Source: Endozoicomonas sp. 4G (GTDB taxonomy: Bacteria > Pseudomonadota > Gammaproteobacteria > Pseudomonadales > Endozoicomonadaceae). From it: a stretch of 64,000 nt of DNA. Numbering within the stretch: the stretch's first letter is position 1; the number at the start of each line of letters is the position of its first letter. The stretch covers positions 3,462,001 through 3,526,000 of the forward strand of contig NZ_CP082909.1 of the NCBI RefSeq assembly GCF_023822025.1, read 5' to 3'. Both the position numbers and the translations under genes were made by a program. The notes under the pieces were generated by a model. It was not told the DNA's origin and did no database searches. It saw only the letters and a list, made by a program, of their open reading frames with translations. Shown one piece after another: positions 14,821 through 25,400 of this stretch.

Positions 14821-17325
14821 ATGAAACAAAGTCGCCGTGACTTTATCAAGAGCAGTGCCGTAGCCGCCACGGCCGCGGCTGCGGGAGTCAGTACCCACGC
14901 TGCTGCAACCAACCTGATTACCAGCAGTAAAGACACCGAAATCAAATGGGACAAAGCCCCCTGCCGATTCTGTGGTACTGGCTGCTCGGTACTGGTGGGC
15001 ACACAGCATGGTCGTGTAGTAGCGACTCAGGCGGACCCAAAGGCACCTGTGAACAAAGGCCTGAACTGCATCAAAGGTTACTTCCTGTCGAAAATTATGT
15101 ACGGCAAGGATCGTCTTGAAACACCGCTGCTGAGAATGAAAGACGGTAAATTCGACAAAAACGGTGATTTCACTCCGATCTCCTGGGATCAGGCGTTCGA
15201 TATCATGGCTGAAAAATGGAAAGCGGCCATAGCCAAAACCCGTAACTCCAATGAGATGCCTCCTGTGGGCATGTTCGGCTCTGGCCAATGGACCGTCTGG
15301 GAAGGTTACGCAGCCTCCAAGCTGATGAAAGCCGGTTTCCGTTCCAATCACATTGATCCCAATGCACGACACTGCATGGCTTCTGCGGTGGTGGGCTTTA
15401 TGCGTACCTTTGGTATTGATGAGCCCATGGGTTGTTATGACGACTTTGAACATGCCGATGCGTTTGTACTCTGGGGCTCCAACATGGCCGAGATGCACCC
15501 GGTACTCTGGTCAAGACTGGCTGACCGTCGTCTATCCAACCCCCATGTCAAAGTGGCGGTGATGTCCACCTTTAAACACCGCTCCTTTGAACTGGCCGAC
15601 CAGCCCATCATCTTCAACCCTCAGTCTGACCTGGCTATTGGTAACTACATCGCCAACTACATCATCCAGAACGGCAAGGTTAACCAGGACTTTGTTAAGA
15701 AGCATACGGTGTTTCGCAAAGGTGTGACGGATATCGGCTATGGCCTGCGCCCGGAGCACGAGCTGGAAAAGAAAGCCAAAAACCCCGGTAATGGTGGCGC
15801 AACCCCGCTGGACTTTGATGGCTTTGCACAGTTTGTCAGTGAATACACCGTTGAAAAAGTATCCAAACTGTCTGGCGTGCCTGAAGCACAGCTGGAAGCC
15901 CTGGCGAAACTGTACGCCGACCCGGACACCAGAGTGATGTCCCTCTGGACCATGGGCGTCAACCAGCATACCCGTGGCGTGTGGATGAACAACATTATCT
16001 ACAACCTGCACCTGCTGACTGGCAAGATTTCCCAGCCGGGGAACAGTCCGTTCTCCCTGACCGGTCAGCCATCGGCCTGTGGTACCGCCCGGGAAGTGGG
16101 CACCTTTGCCCACCGTCTGCCTGCTGATATGGAAGTTGCCAAAAAAGACCACCGGGATTATGCCGAGAAAGTCTGGAAACTGCCTGAAGGCACCATTCCA
16201 GCGACACCGGGATTCCATGCGGTATTACAAAACCGGATGCTCAAAGACGGCAAACTCAATGCTTACTGGGTCATGTGCAACAACAACGCCCAGACCGCAC
16301 CGAACCTTAACCATGAAACACTGCCAGGCTACAGAAATCCTGACAATTTTGTTGTCGTTTCTGACCCTTACCCAACCCTGACCGGGCAAATAGCTGACCT
16401 GATTCTGCCAACCGCCATGTGGGTAGAAAAAGAAGGGGCTTATGGTAACGCAGAACGTCGTACCCAGTTCTGGTATCAGCAGGTGAAAGCCCCTGCCCAA
16501 GCCAGGTCTGACCTCTGGCAGCTGATGGAATTTTCCAAACGCTTCAACGTTGAGGAAGTCTGGCCAGATGCCCTGCTGGCAAAACACCCACACTATCGTG
16601 GTAAGACGCTATTTGATGTTTTGTACGCTAACGGTCAGGTAGACCGGTTCAAACTGGATGAGATTCCTGAAGACCGATTGAACGACGACGCTCGTGCATT
16701 CGGTTTTTATGCCCAGAAGGGGCTGTTTGAGGAGTACGCCAGCTTCGGTCGTGGCAAGGCACACGATCTGGCGGACTTTGAGCGTTATCACCAGGAGCGC
16801 GGTCTGCGCTGGCCCGTGGTGAATGGTCAGGAAACCCGCTGGCGTTTCAAGGAAGGTTCTGATCCTTATGCCAAAGCAGGCAGTGATTTTGATTTCTATG
16901 GCAAACCTGATGGCAAAGCCTGGATTTTTGCCCTGCCCTACGAGCCACCCCATGACGCTCCGGATGAGGAGTTTGACCTGTGGCTGTCCACCGGTCGTGT
17001 CCTGGAACACTGGCACTCCGGCTCAATGACCCGTCGAGTTCCGGAACTTTACCGGGCTTACCCCGATGCCCAACTGTTTATGCATCCTGACGATGCGGCA
17101 GAAAGGGGACTGCGCCGTGGTGATGAGATCAAAGTAACTTCCCGTTATGGCGAAGTGCGTACCCGGGTTGAAACCAAGGGCCGTAACCGTCCACCCAGGG
17201 GACTGACCTTTATGCCGTTCTTTGATGCTAGCCAGCTGACTAACAAGCTGGTACTGGATGCCACCGACCCACTCTCTAAAGAGACTGACTACAAGAAAAC
17301 CGCCATCAAGGTTGCCAAAGTCTGA
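14821..17325 (+). CDS. napA: periplasmic nitrate reductase catalytic subunit NapA
   Basis: 834 residues. NapA reduces nitrate to nitrite in the periplasm using a Mo-bisMGD cofactor and one 4Fe-4S cluster. The Tat signal is [11 protein letters not shown] (residues 2-12). The cluster-binding Cys are [13 protein letters not shown] and, further on, GLNCIKGYF. The Mo-ligand Cys is in [17 protein letters not shown], near residue 183. The length is that of the Pseudomonas/enteric NapA. The SD AGGAAGAG precedes the ATG. Its leader and 5' end have a decayed duplicate at 10571-10677. Confidence 0.97.
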   Translation: MKQSRRDFIKSSAVAATAAAAGVSTHAAATNLITSSKDTEIKWDKAPCRFCGTGCSVLVGTQHGRVVATQADPKAPVNKGLNCIKGYFLSKIMYGKDRLETPLLRMKDGKFDKNGDFTPISWDQAFDIMAEKWKAAIAKTRNSNEMPPVGMFGSGQWTVWEGYAASKLMKAGFRSNHIDPNARHCMASAVVGFMRTFGIDEPMGCYDDFEHADAFVLWGSNMAEMHPVLWSRLADRRLSNPHVKVAVMSTFKHRSFELADQPIIFNPQSDLAIGNYIANYIIQNGKVNQDFVKKHTVFRKGVTDIGYGLRPEHELEKKAKNPGNGGATPLDFDGFAQFVSEYTVEKVSKLSGVPEAQLEALAKLYADPDTRVMSLWTMGVNQHTRGVWMNNIIYNLHLLTGKISQPGNSPFSLTGQPSACGTAREVGTFAHRLPADMEVAKKDHRDYAEKVWKLPEGTIPATPGFHAVLQNRMLKDGKLNAYWVMCNNNAQTAPNLNHETLPGYRNPDNFVVVSDPYPTLTGQIADLILPTAMWVEKEGAYGNAERRTQFWYQQVKAPAQARSDLWQLMEFSKRFNVEEVWPDALLAKHPHYRGKTLFDVLYANGQVDRFKLDEIPEDRLNDDARAFGFYAQKGLFEEYASFGRGKAHDLADFERYHQERGLRWPVVNGQETRWRFKEGSDPYAKAGSDFDFYGKPDGKAWIFALPYEPPHDAPDEEFDLWLSTGRVLEHWHSGSMTRRVPELYRAYPDAQLFMHPDDAAERGLRRGDEIKVTSRYGEVRTRVETKGRNRPPRGLTFMPFFDASQLTNKLVLDATDPLSKETDYKKTAIKVAKV

Positions 17326-17403
17326 AAACGGGTCCGACCGTGTCCGGTATCGCCCGGACACTTTATCTGGAACGCTGCATTGCTTAGAAAATGGATACAA
17401 CCC

Positions 17404-17856
17404 ATGAACAAAATGATAAGTGCTTTACTGGCATTGGCCATCTGCCTGCCCGCCTTCGCAGAAACGATCAACAGCAACGAAGTGGGTGGGCTGGAATCAC
17501 TCAGAAAAGAAGACGTCAGTGTCGAACCACAGGCTGAATACATGAAACAGGACTACCAGGGCCCAACCATGGGACGTGACTTTGTGGATATGCCGCCCCT
17601 GGTTCCACACTCAGTGGATCGCTATCAGGTCGACAAGGATGCCAACAGCTGCCTGCGCTGCCACAGCATGAAAAATGCCGATAAATGGGGCGCGACCAAA
17701 ATCGCTGTTTCCCATTACCAGAACCGTGACGGTGAGCAACTGGCTGATGTCGCTCCCAACCGCTATTTCTGTTTGACCTGTCATGTCCCGCAGAAAGAGG
17801 CCCAACCTCTGAAGAAAAACACCTTTGAACCGGTTGAATCCCTGAAAGCAGATTAA
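17404..17856 (+). CDS. napB: dihaem cytochrome c subunit NapB
   Basis: 150 residues from the ATG at 17404, with signal peptide MNKMISALLALAICLPAFA. NapB passes electrons from NapC to NapA. Two c-type haem sites are present: CLRCH and CLTCH. The flanking VPHSVDRYQVDKDANSC is typical of NapB. A TTG in frame at 17380 would only add residues before the signal peptide. It needs the Ccm system encoded in this window for haem attachment. Confidence 0.95.
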   Translation: MNKMISALLALAICLPAFAETINSNEVGGLESLRKEDVSVEPQAEYMKQDYQGPTMGRDFVDMPPLVPHSVDRYQVDKDANSCLRCHSMKNADKWGATKIAVSHYQNRDGEQLADVAPNRYFCLTCHVPQKEAQPLKKNTFEPVESLKAD

Positions 17857-17871
17857 TTTAAGGAAGAAACA

Positions 17872-18465
17872 ATGATGAACAAGGTACGACTGCTTTCTAA
17901 GGCACTCTGGCAGTTTCTGCGCCGACCCAGCGCCAAACTTTCTGTGGGTCTGTTACTGGTTATTGGCTTTATTGGGGCCTTGATCCTCCATGGCACCTAC
18001 AATGCGACGATGAAATACACCAGCACCCTGGAGTTCTGTTCCAGCTGTCATACCAATGATGTGGTGCCGGAATACCAGCAAAGTGCTCATTTCAGCAATG
18101 CCTCCGGAGTTCAGGCTGACTGCGCCAGCTGTCACCTGCCTAAAGAGTTTTTGCCAAAGATGATCCGCAAGGTGCAGGCCAGCAAGGAAGTCTTTGCCCA
18201 TATTACTGGCAAGGTAGATACCCCGGAGGAGTTTGAGGCCCATCGACGGGAAATGGCTGAGCGGGAATGGGCCCGGATGGAAGCCAATGACTCCCAGGAG
18301 TGCCGTAACTGCCACACCCAGGAATCCATGGAGCTGTCTGAACAATCGCTGCTGGCCGTCAAAAGCCATACCACTGCCGAGAAAAACGGTGAAACCTGTA
18401 TCCAGTGTCACAAGGGGATTGCCCATAAGCTACCTGACATGACCGGTGTGCCTGGCTGGGAGTAA
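17872..18465 (+). CDS. napC: membrane tetrahaem quinol dehydrogenase NapC
   Basis: 197 residues, NapC/NirT family. The N-terminal membrane anchor (about residues 22-42) is followed by four haem motifs: CSSCH, CASCH, CRNCH and CIQCH. NapC oxidises quinol in the inner membrane and reduces NapB. An SD AGGAAGAAA precedes the ATG, 15 bp after napB. No napG or napH was seen, so this operon uses the NapC-only route of electron entry. Confidence 0.96.
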   Translation: MMNKVRLLSKALWQFLRRPSAKLSVGLLLVIGFIGALILHGTYNATMKYTSTLEFCSSCHTNDVVPEYQQSAHFSNASGVQADCASCHLPKEFLPKMIRKVQASKEVFAHITGKVDTPEEFEAHRREMAEREWARMEANDSQECRNCHTQESMELSEQSLLAVKSHTTAEKNGETCIQCHKGIAHKLPDMTGVPGWE

Positions 18466-18488
18466 TACCTCACTGATACGCTCCTCAC

Positions 18489-18528
18489 GCAGACTTCGGA
18501 ATTCTGGCAGGGAAATACCGAAGTCTGC
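18489..18528. terminator. hairpin after napC, possible nap operon terminator
   Basis: GCAGACTTCGG and CCGAAGTCTGC form a perfect 11-bp stem around an 18-nt loop, beginning 24 bp after the napC stop. There is no clear U-tract, so it may be an mRNA-stabilising or Rho-dependent end rather than a textbook intrinsic terminator. Confidence 0.5.
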
Positions 18529-18687
18529 ACTCACAAAAACCAACAACAGGTCATTGCTTGATCATCGTTGTTTAAAAAATCTATGAAACCAAAGGAACTT
18601 TACTGAAATCAGTCAATCTATAACTTCACTTAACAAGGCCTACCTGTTTTTGGCCTGTACACGACATTCATATTAGGGAGAATTACG

Positions 18688-20733
18688 ATGTCACCTCTTG
18701 TTTCCAGTCATAGCACCTCAATTCTTGATGGATCTGGCTCTGCACCAGAACAATCCACAAAATTAAGCAAGAAAAAACGCTGGGGTCGCCGGAGAGTCCG
18801 CAAAAACGCCCACCCCCAAAAAATCAGTAAACGAGAACTGCCTGCAATCGGCGGTAAACGATTTTCTGATATGTCGATAACCCAATGCTTCGTCTTTGCT
18901 CTTGGTCTTTTATCAGGTTTACGGGGTGTATCTGCACCAGTCAGGGAAAAAGCTGACGTTTGCAGTATGACTTCGCTAACAACAGCTGACCTCAACAGCT
19001 GCCCAAAAGCTGGCTTGACAGACTTGATCACTCCAGACTGGGCCGCAAAGGACAGGGCTCCGAAGTTAGAAGAAACAGGCCGAAAAGAGGTTGTGCAGAC
19101 AAAGTTCCCGGCAGATAAGTGCCCGGCAGATAAGTGCTCAGCACTCAAAGAAATAACCTACGAAAAAAAATCAGTACGTGAAACAGACATCCAGCCTGAG
19201 TCCTGTAAAAAACCAGACCTGATGGAGCAAATCGGTCCGGTAAAAACAATGACCGGTATTTATAAAAAATCAGATGAGGCCAGCATAGTACTGGGTATTC
19301 ATAATCGAGAACCCGTTCCTGTCATGAAAAAATTTAAAGACCTTGGTCGTTTAGAGCTCAAGGCATTACAGTTAGCGCAGATTGTGGAACAGATTAACCG
19401 ATACATCCATCAAAACAACCTTGATTTCGGACTACTTTCTTATAACGAGGAGAAAGGCACTTATGGAAAAACGTACCGTACCTTTCCTTTCAGTCCCTGT
19501 TTGCAAGGCTTGTTCAGTCAACTTGACAGCTACGATACAGCATTAAAAGAAATTTTTATGTTCCATAAAGAAACGGGAAATTACAAAGCTTTCTCTGAAG
19601 ATCAGAAGCAATTGATAAAGGGACGTGATGCCTTATTGACAAGTATATTTGAATCATTAAAAGATAAATTTAACGTGATAAAAAAAGACACGTCAGGTAC
19701 ATTAAAAATCAATAGTGACCACGAAAAAGAGCGTATTCAGAAACACAGACAGTTCCTCAGATCTCAATTTAAAAGATTAGATAAGGTTATTACCCAGTCA
19801 GAAATAAAAACAATGTTTCGACAATGCATGAAGGAACGTCAAACTTGTATCAACGAGAATAAGCGGGCTCACGCCGCAGAGGTTGCTGAAAGAGTCAGGG
19901 CCAGAAGAGAAGCATTTAAGAACAGCATTGCTGTGAAGGCATTTAATTTTGTGTATGTAGGTTGCTACGCACTTGTAGGTCTGTGCCTGTCCGCTTTTTC
20001 ACTGTCATTGATTCCTTTACCCAAAAAAATAAAACGTTACTTCTCCTACAGAAAAAAAATAAACATTGGGCGTATAATAGAAAGAAGAATCAAAACCCAA
20101 AAAACGAAGATGCCAGTAAACCTCAAAGAATCTATGGGTAAGTGCGACAAAGCACAAGACGAAGCGTTTGAAACCAAGACCAAAGCTAGGTACCCCACAG
20201 ACTGGATTCAACCGCATTTACCCTTCTATCATGACTTAACACAGGTCAAGAAAAAGAAGCGCCCTAAAAAAAGTCGAAGTATTCGAGCAATAGCCAGGAA
20301 ACTCAAGGATATCATTATGCCAAAAAAAGAGGAGTTGCCTGCAAGGCCGTGGAAAGAGGATATACCGATAAATCACCAATGCATCAGGCCTATTTACAGA
20401 AAAAACTATACCCCATCCAGTAAAGATACGGATACAAAAAACATTGTTGCCTATGCCTATTTTGACCCTTCATCAGATGCAATCAAAAGCACAATATCCG
20501 ATGATGCCATTAAAAAAATGCAAAGCATTCATGAAGCAGGCCGGTATGCCCCCCATGAACAAGGCGCTACGGGCTACAAATGCTTTAAATATCAGAACGA
20601 GCCTATATGGGAGTTTAAAGTGGCTGGAGATGAACGACTGTACGGCTTAACGATTCCAGCCAATGAAGAAGGGAAGCAAGCGGGTGTCGCTCCACTGGTT
20701 ATATTCGACACATTATTGAATAAGAAACTATAA
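18688..20733 (+). CDS. 681-residue orphan basic protein with one membrane segment
   Basis: No family recognised. It begins with a Ser-rich stretch and a very basic cluster (KKKRWGRRRVRK, residues 28-39), then a hydrophobic segment near 65-80 and a Cys-spaced linker with a small repeat (FPADKC PADKC SALK). A charged helical middle follows. A strong transmembrane segment (FNFVYVGCYALVGLCLSAFSL, near 425-445) is followed by more basic clusters. The last 60 residues (YKCFKYQNEPIWEFKVAGDERLYGLTI) faintly recall RelE/HigB-type toxins, where a Trp-Glu-x-Arg-like strand is followed by a short basic core; this is speculative. The start is supported by AGGGAGA. Codon use looks AT-richer than in the nap genes. 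Confidence 0.7.
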   Translation: MSPLVSSHSTSILDGSGSAPEQSTKLSKKKRWGRRRVRKNAHPQKISKRELPAIGGKRFSDMSITQCFVFALGLLSGLRGVSAPVREKADVCSMTSLTTADLNSCPKAGLTDLITPDWAAKDRAPKLEETGRKEVVQTKFPADKCPADKCSALKEITYEKKSVRETDIQPESCKKPDLMEQIGPVKTMTGIYKKSDEASIVLGIHNREPVPVMKKFKDLGRLELKALQLAQIVEQINRYIHQNNLDFGLLSYNEEKGTYGKTYRTFPFSPCLQGLFSQLDSYDTALKEIFMFHKETGNYKAFSEDQKQLIKGRDALLTSIFESLKDKFNVIKKDTSGTLKINSDHEKERIQKHRQFLRSQFKRLDKVITQSEIKTMFRQCMKERQTCINENKRAHAAEVAERVRARREAFKNSIAVKAFNFVYVGCYALVGLCLSAFSLSLIPLPKKIKRYFSYRKKINIGRIIERRIKTQKTKMPVNLKESMGKCDKAQDEAFETKTKARYPTDWIQPHLPFYHDLTQVKKKKRPKKSRSIRAIARKLKDIIMPKKEELPARPWKEDIPINHQCIRPIYRKNYTPSSKDTDTKNIVAYAYFDPSSDAIKSTISDDAIKKMQSIHEAGRYAPHEQGATGYKCFKYQNEPIWEFKVAGDERLYGLTIPANEEGKQAGVAPLVIFDTLLNKKL

Positions 20734-20757
20734 AAGCTAACCGGCTTTTATAGTTTC
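20724..20757 (+). terminator. perfect hairpin overlapping the stop of the 681-residue gene
   Basis: GAAACTATAAAAGC and GCTTTTATAGTTTC form a perfect 14-bp stem with a 6-nt loop; the TAA stop codon lies inside the left arm. It is a likely transcript end for the 681-residue gene, although the U-rich part is inside the stem. Confidence 0.6.
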
Positions 20758-20828
20758 TACATTAACTAGCAAGAATCAACACAGCCACTATTATTTCCTT
20801 ATCTTAATTAACCTAAGGAATATGTTTA

Positions 20829-22157
20829 ATGACCGCCCCGAGTCAAACTGAGAAAAAATGTTGCTATGGCAGCGTTAATTGTCAATTCTTCTTTGCTCAG
20901 TGCCTGTGCTTTGTTGTCTTTTTCACAGTAATAATGCCAGTATTTGCTGTTACCCCCACCAATGCAGAGCTGGCTTTGCTTGGCACTGCCCTGGGGGATT
21001 GCAGGGGAACCGTTCGTTACGGTTACGGCACAGCCAGACGTGGACTATTTACCGATGATACTCATAAAGCGGCTGCAATTTATCAGTTCTTCCTGGACTA
21101 TTACCAAAACTCTGGCCTCACTAAAAAGCAGCGTCAAAAAAAGGCTAAAGACGCACACATTGATGCTGTCAGACTGGCTAAATATCAGTGTTTTTTTGCA
21201 TTTCCCGAAGGGCAGCATTTTCATTTAAACATGGCAGATTCAACTAATGTCGTGTTAAGCGAATACGGTACTTTTCACTCACGGTTGTTAAAAAATTTCT
21301 TCCAGGGATTCAGGAATGGCACGCTAACAACCAGAGACCAGGTTCTGGGTCTTTCCGGCCAGAGTTTTCGTACAAAGTCAGGAAAGGCAGAAGGCTCTTC
21401 TGGTAATGGCGGCTGTATGGGCATTGCTACGATTGTAGCGATCCTTGATCATGATCCATTTATCAGTGACGAGGAATTTGTCAGCCGGGTTCGGCAGACG
21501 GTTCAGGTCAGTCATAACCATGAGCAGGCCATGCAGGCAGCCATCGCTATCGCCCTTGCGGCAAGAGTCCTGATTGAAGATCGTGATTCAAGGACTGCAA
21601 ACAGGGATCTGGCCCAAATAACCTTACAGCGCATTTATAGACATGTAACCGACCCAGAAGTACTGAAATGCCTGAGGATTGTTGAACAACAGATTCAGCA
21701 AAACACGAATGCTCGCAATCCTGATCATGGGGCGGTGATGGCACAGTTAAATCTCCTAATGCCTTCCAGCTCTGGTGCAGAGCGATCCCGTAAAAAAACG
21801 GGTGACACAAAACTCAGGGGAACCTGGGCTCCCAGTTCTGCAGCCGCCGTCTTGTATTTTCTGTTTACCGGTGACGGATCCCAGAATTCGTTGCTGCAGC
21901 AGGTAGCAGAATTCACCATCGACCAGGATACGATTGGGGCCATGTTAATGGCACTCAGTGCGTTGCAGGAAGGCGGTTTCAGGCGCAGTGAGTTTGGTGC
22001 CGGGCAGGAGCTGCAACAGTTACAGGCGTTGCTTAACGATTTGCCGGGGTGGGTTGTTATAAACTCCAATGCTGTGGATTATCTGGTGGGTGATGAGGAG
22101 GAGGATGAAAGTGAGGGAGCTGCGGGTCATTGTGCCTGTGGGGGCTGGTCGATGTGA
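20829..22157 (+). CDS. ADP-ribosylglycohydrolase-like protein with N-terminal hydrophobic segment
   Basis: 442 residues. The family removes ADP-ribose from proteins or other targets using two Mg ions. Family marks seen: ALLGTALGDCRG near residue 50, the metal-binding TDDT at 75-78, a GNGGCMGIA segment like the GNGAxMR helix, and a C-terminal DQDTIGAM matching the second metal site (D-x-DT). The catalytic set therefore appears complete. Unusually, a hydrophobic stretch (residues 18-40, CQFFFAQCLCFVVFF onward) precedes the domain and looks like a signal or anchor, which suggests export; most relatives are cytosolic. It lies 95 bp after the 681-residue gene on the same strand and converges on zorD. 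Confidence 0.7.
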   Translation: MTAPSQTEKKCCYGSVNCQFFFAQCLCFVVFFTVIMPVFAVTPTNAELALLGTALGDCRGTVRYGYGTARRGLFTDDTHKAAAIYQFFLDYYQNSGLTKKQRQKKAKDAHIDAVRLAKYQCFFAFPEGQHFHLNMADSTNVVLSEYGTFHSRLLKNFFQGFRNGTLTTRDQVLGLSGQSFRTKSGKAEGSSGNGGCMGIATIVAILDHDPFISDEEFVSRVRQTVQVSHNHEQAMQAAIAIALAARVLIEDRDSRTANRDLAQITLQRIYRHVTDPEVLKCLRIVEQQIQQNTNARNPDHGAVMAQLNLLMPSSSGAERSRKKTGDTKLRGTWAPSSAAAVLYFLFTGDGSQNSLLQQVAEFTIDQDTIGAMLMALSALQEGGFRRSEFGAGQELQQLQALLNDLPGWVVINSNAVDYLVGDEEEDESEGAAGHCACGGWSM

Positions 22158-22408
22158 ATTAAAATGTAGTCGTGTTAGGAGCTGCTTCGATTCGTATCGA
22201 ATCCATGTAGAGGATAACTTGAGAAGGCGGGGAAAGTTTTGGCTGAAAGACGATCGAAGGTACCAGCTTACAGCTTGGCTGGGTAAGCAGTTTGGGTTTC
22301 CGGTAAAAAAACATGTGTTTCTTGATATCATGTTTTTACACCAGCCAGAAGCCGAAAGTACCATTACTGCCATTCTTGTATTCAAGACTGCCAGAGTAGC
22401 TGCTGGAG

Positions 22409-25400
22409 TCAATCAACATTTAAACGACTTTTAGAGAGAAAATCCAACACCTGTTTAAAAGTCACTGCGTGTTTTTCAAGTAGTTCACTAATGTGGCCAT
22501 AAGCCAATACTTGCACCTTATACTCTTTAGCTACCTTTCTCGTTTTTGCTGACAGTTTTCTCGCAGTAGTCATCAGAAGAACATTATCGAACTCTCGCTG
22601 AAGTTTACCTTCGTACTTGACCTTCGAGCTGTAAACTTCAGTAATGGCCTTATAGCCATCATAGTTGGCATTTTTCGTATGCTTAGACTGAATCAGAAAC
22701 CCTTCATTGTCTGTCAGGACGACAGCATCAGCTCCATAATCTGGACCTGACTGTGTCAACCAACTCTGGTTGGCATTTTGGCTTCTCGCAATCAAAATGC
22801 AACACAATGACTCAAACTGCTGCCAAGATATCCTGATAAGATCTTCTGCACATATCCTGTGCTCTGGAACAAAAGTGTTCTCACCAAAGCCTGAAGGGGT
22901 TGGAATCACCTGCTCGCTCGTCACTACTGCATCTTTCAATGAGATTTTTTTACTCAAAAGCCTATGCAAATTGGCATCAAAGGACTCCAACTCTGGATGG
23001 TGCAGAATCGGAACATAAATTGAAACGTCTTTTGTCTGTCCAATACGATAAACACGATCTGTTGCCTGTGCTTCTTTTGCCGGGTTCCAATGTCTCTCGA
23101 AGTGAATCACATTGTTCGCTCCTACAACGGTTAACCCAACACCCGCTGCGACAGGTGACATAATGATAATATTGAAGCCTTTCACGGCCTCAAAATCTTG
23201 GATCATGCTTTTTCGGGTGGGTGACGAACCCCTTTTGGCAACAGCTTTCGCATCACCATTGATAACAGTCAAAGGTCCAAGCTTAAACCAAATACCCAGC
23301 GCCAAACTCAGGAAGGCTTGCAGACGCTTGTTGACTGCAAAAATAATGCACTTCTCGCCTCTGCGCTGAATTTCGTCAAGGCATAATAATAAGCTCTGCA
23401 TTTTCGCGGACTCATTAAAAAGGCTCTTAAGCTCCGCCTTCTGTCTTGGGGTGTCCAGTCGCCCTCTATCCGCGAGCCTTGGGTGTAAAGTTACATCCCT
23501 CAATCGCTGCAAAGAACTTAACACCTGGTTAGCTTCAGCTTCTGTTTGTCCCTGAATAGATGAGTTATAAAGCTCAAGCTGCATTCCCTCCATCTCGGAG
23601 CCCAGTACATCCATATAAGACCAGTCGTCACCTTGAATCCCCACATATACTGTTTTTTTGGGAAGACCTTCCAGCTCGTCTTCTTTAACTCGCCTCAACA
23701 TAAGTGACCCAACTTTCAAACGCAGCTCACGTCCAATTCTGGCTCGAATCTCTTCAACTTCATCACCTGCTGCCTGAACAATTGGTGATACATACCGCTG
23801 GCGAAAATCCTGATAATTACTCAGATGACCTGGACAGGCCGTATCCATCAAACACCAGAAGTCTACAAGACTGTTCTCTACCGGTGTTCCCGTTGCCACT
23901 AGTTTGAAATCTGCTTTCAGTCCTTTCGCTGCTCTTGTCTGTAACGCATTTGGGTTCTTGATATTCTGTGCCTCATCAAAAACCACCATCCCCCAATCAA
24001 TCTTACATAACGAGAACTGATAATCTCTCAAGGTTTGATAGGTGGTAATAACCAGCCTTTCAGGCAAATCAAGACGATCTGGGCCAAATCCAGGTCCAAT
24101 CTTCAACGAATATTTGATCTCTGCTATTCCATCTTCATCTGAAGAAAGATCCTGATTTCTTATTTCAACACCGCCAGAGCGATAGGTATTCAAATCTGCA
24201 TTAGATTGCAGAATCACTGTGGACTTGAAAGGGGGCTCAGAAAAGGTCTTATCTACTTCGTCTTTCCAGTTCTCAAGGAGGCTAAGAGGAGCAACAACCA
24301 GTGCCGGTTTCTTTGTCGCTTCTGCAGGCTGTAACTGATAAATCTGATCTATGGCAGACAGGGCCATAAACGTCTTCCCCAGCCCCATGTCATCTGCAAG
24401 GAGCCCCCCCTCAGCAATCTGGCTCAGACCGACCAACCACTGAACACCCGTCAGCTGATGAGGAAAAGGCTTACGATCATAGTGACTCCAGTTCAGACTG
24501 GACTCAGGATAGAGAATATCTTGAATTCCATGTCCAACAGCTAGAGATTCAATATCCAGATCCTCATCATTAAGCTCTATATCAACGACGCTATTTTCGG
24601 GGTGGTCAAGTTCATTATTTACTAACTCCTCAATATCCTCTTCAAACGTGTCTGAGCCTTCACTCTCTCCTGAATACCCCAGTGAAATACGGGCTTCTGC
24701 CTTTCCTAAAGCCTCATTAACAGCTTCTCTAGAAGAAATATCGTAAACTTGGCCGTTATGTTCTATTTCCTGCGCGCCTGTTTTCCAAGCATCTTCTATC
24801 TTCTCCCTAACCTGACCGAGAGTTTCTATATCTTCAATCTTTTCCGACAGTGTAGTTGGAGGGTAAACATCAGAACTAGACGAGGCACTTGCTCCAAACC
24901 AATCAATTCCGGAGCCATCTGTATCTCCGAAATAAGCATGCTTAAAAGCAGTTGCACCCTTGACTCTATGGGAAAAGCCGAGATCTAAATCTACTAAACT
25001 GGCATCGATGAAAGCGGTGGGATTCTCAAGAAACTCTTTAACTCTCTTTTTGGGTACTACGCGGTTATCCAGAATTTCATGAACCGCCTTGAGCTTAGCT
25101 TCATCAAAAAGAATGATTTCTTCACCAACTCGAAGAGCAGTAGCAGCCTGATTCTCAAACTGACCAAGTACTTTTTGGATCTTGTCATTGCTCGCTTCCT
25201 GACCCATCTGAGGCGTTAGCAACAAGTTTCCTTCGGCATCAGTCTCAACTGCTAATGAGATGTTATCTGGAGCTTTTACCTCGAGCTTCTCAAAAGGCCC
25301 TATATCAACTTTTGCGCCCTGTCTCCTCCCGCTCTGTATAGCAAGAATCAAACTCAAGTTTTCAAATTCATTTTTGTCGGAATCACGATGCTTTTCCAGC

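Noticed and set aside
14581-15498. 305-codon frame antisense to napD-napA
   Set aside because: A long frame opposite a GC-rich, strongly conserved gene; no start signals and no family features.
22158-22408. Possible short gene between the glycohydrolase and zorD (frame 22069-22434, plus strand)
   Set aside because: It overlaps the ends of both flanking genes and lacks an SD and recognisable motifs. The frame is probably chance.
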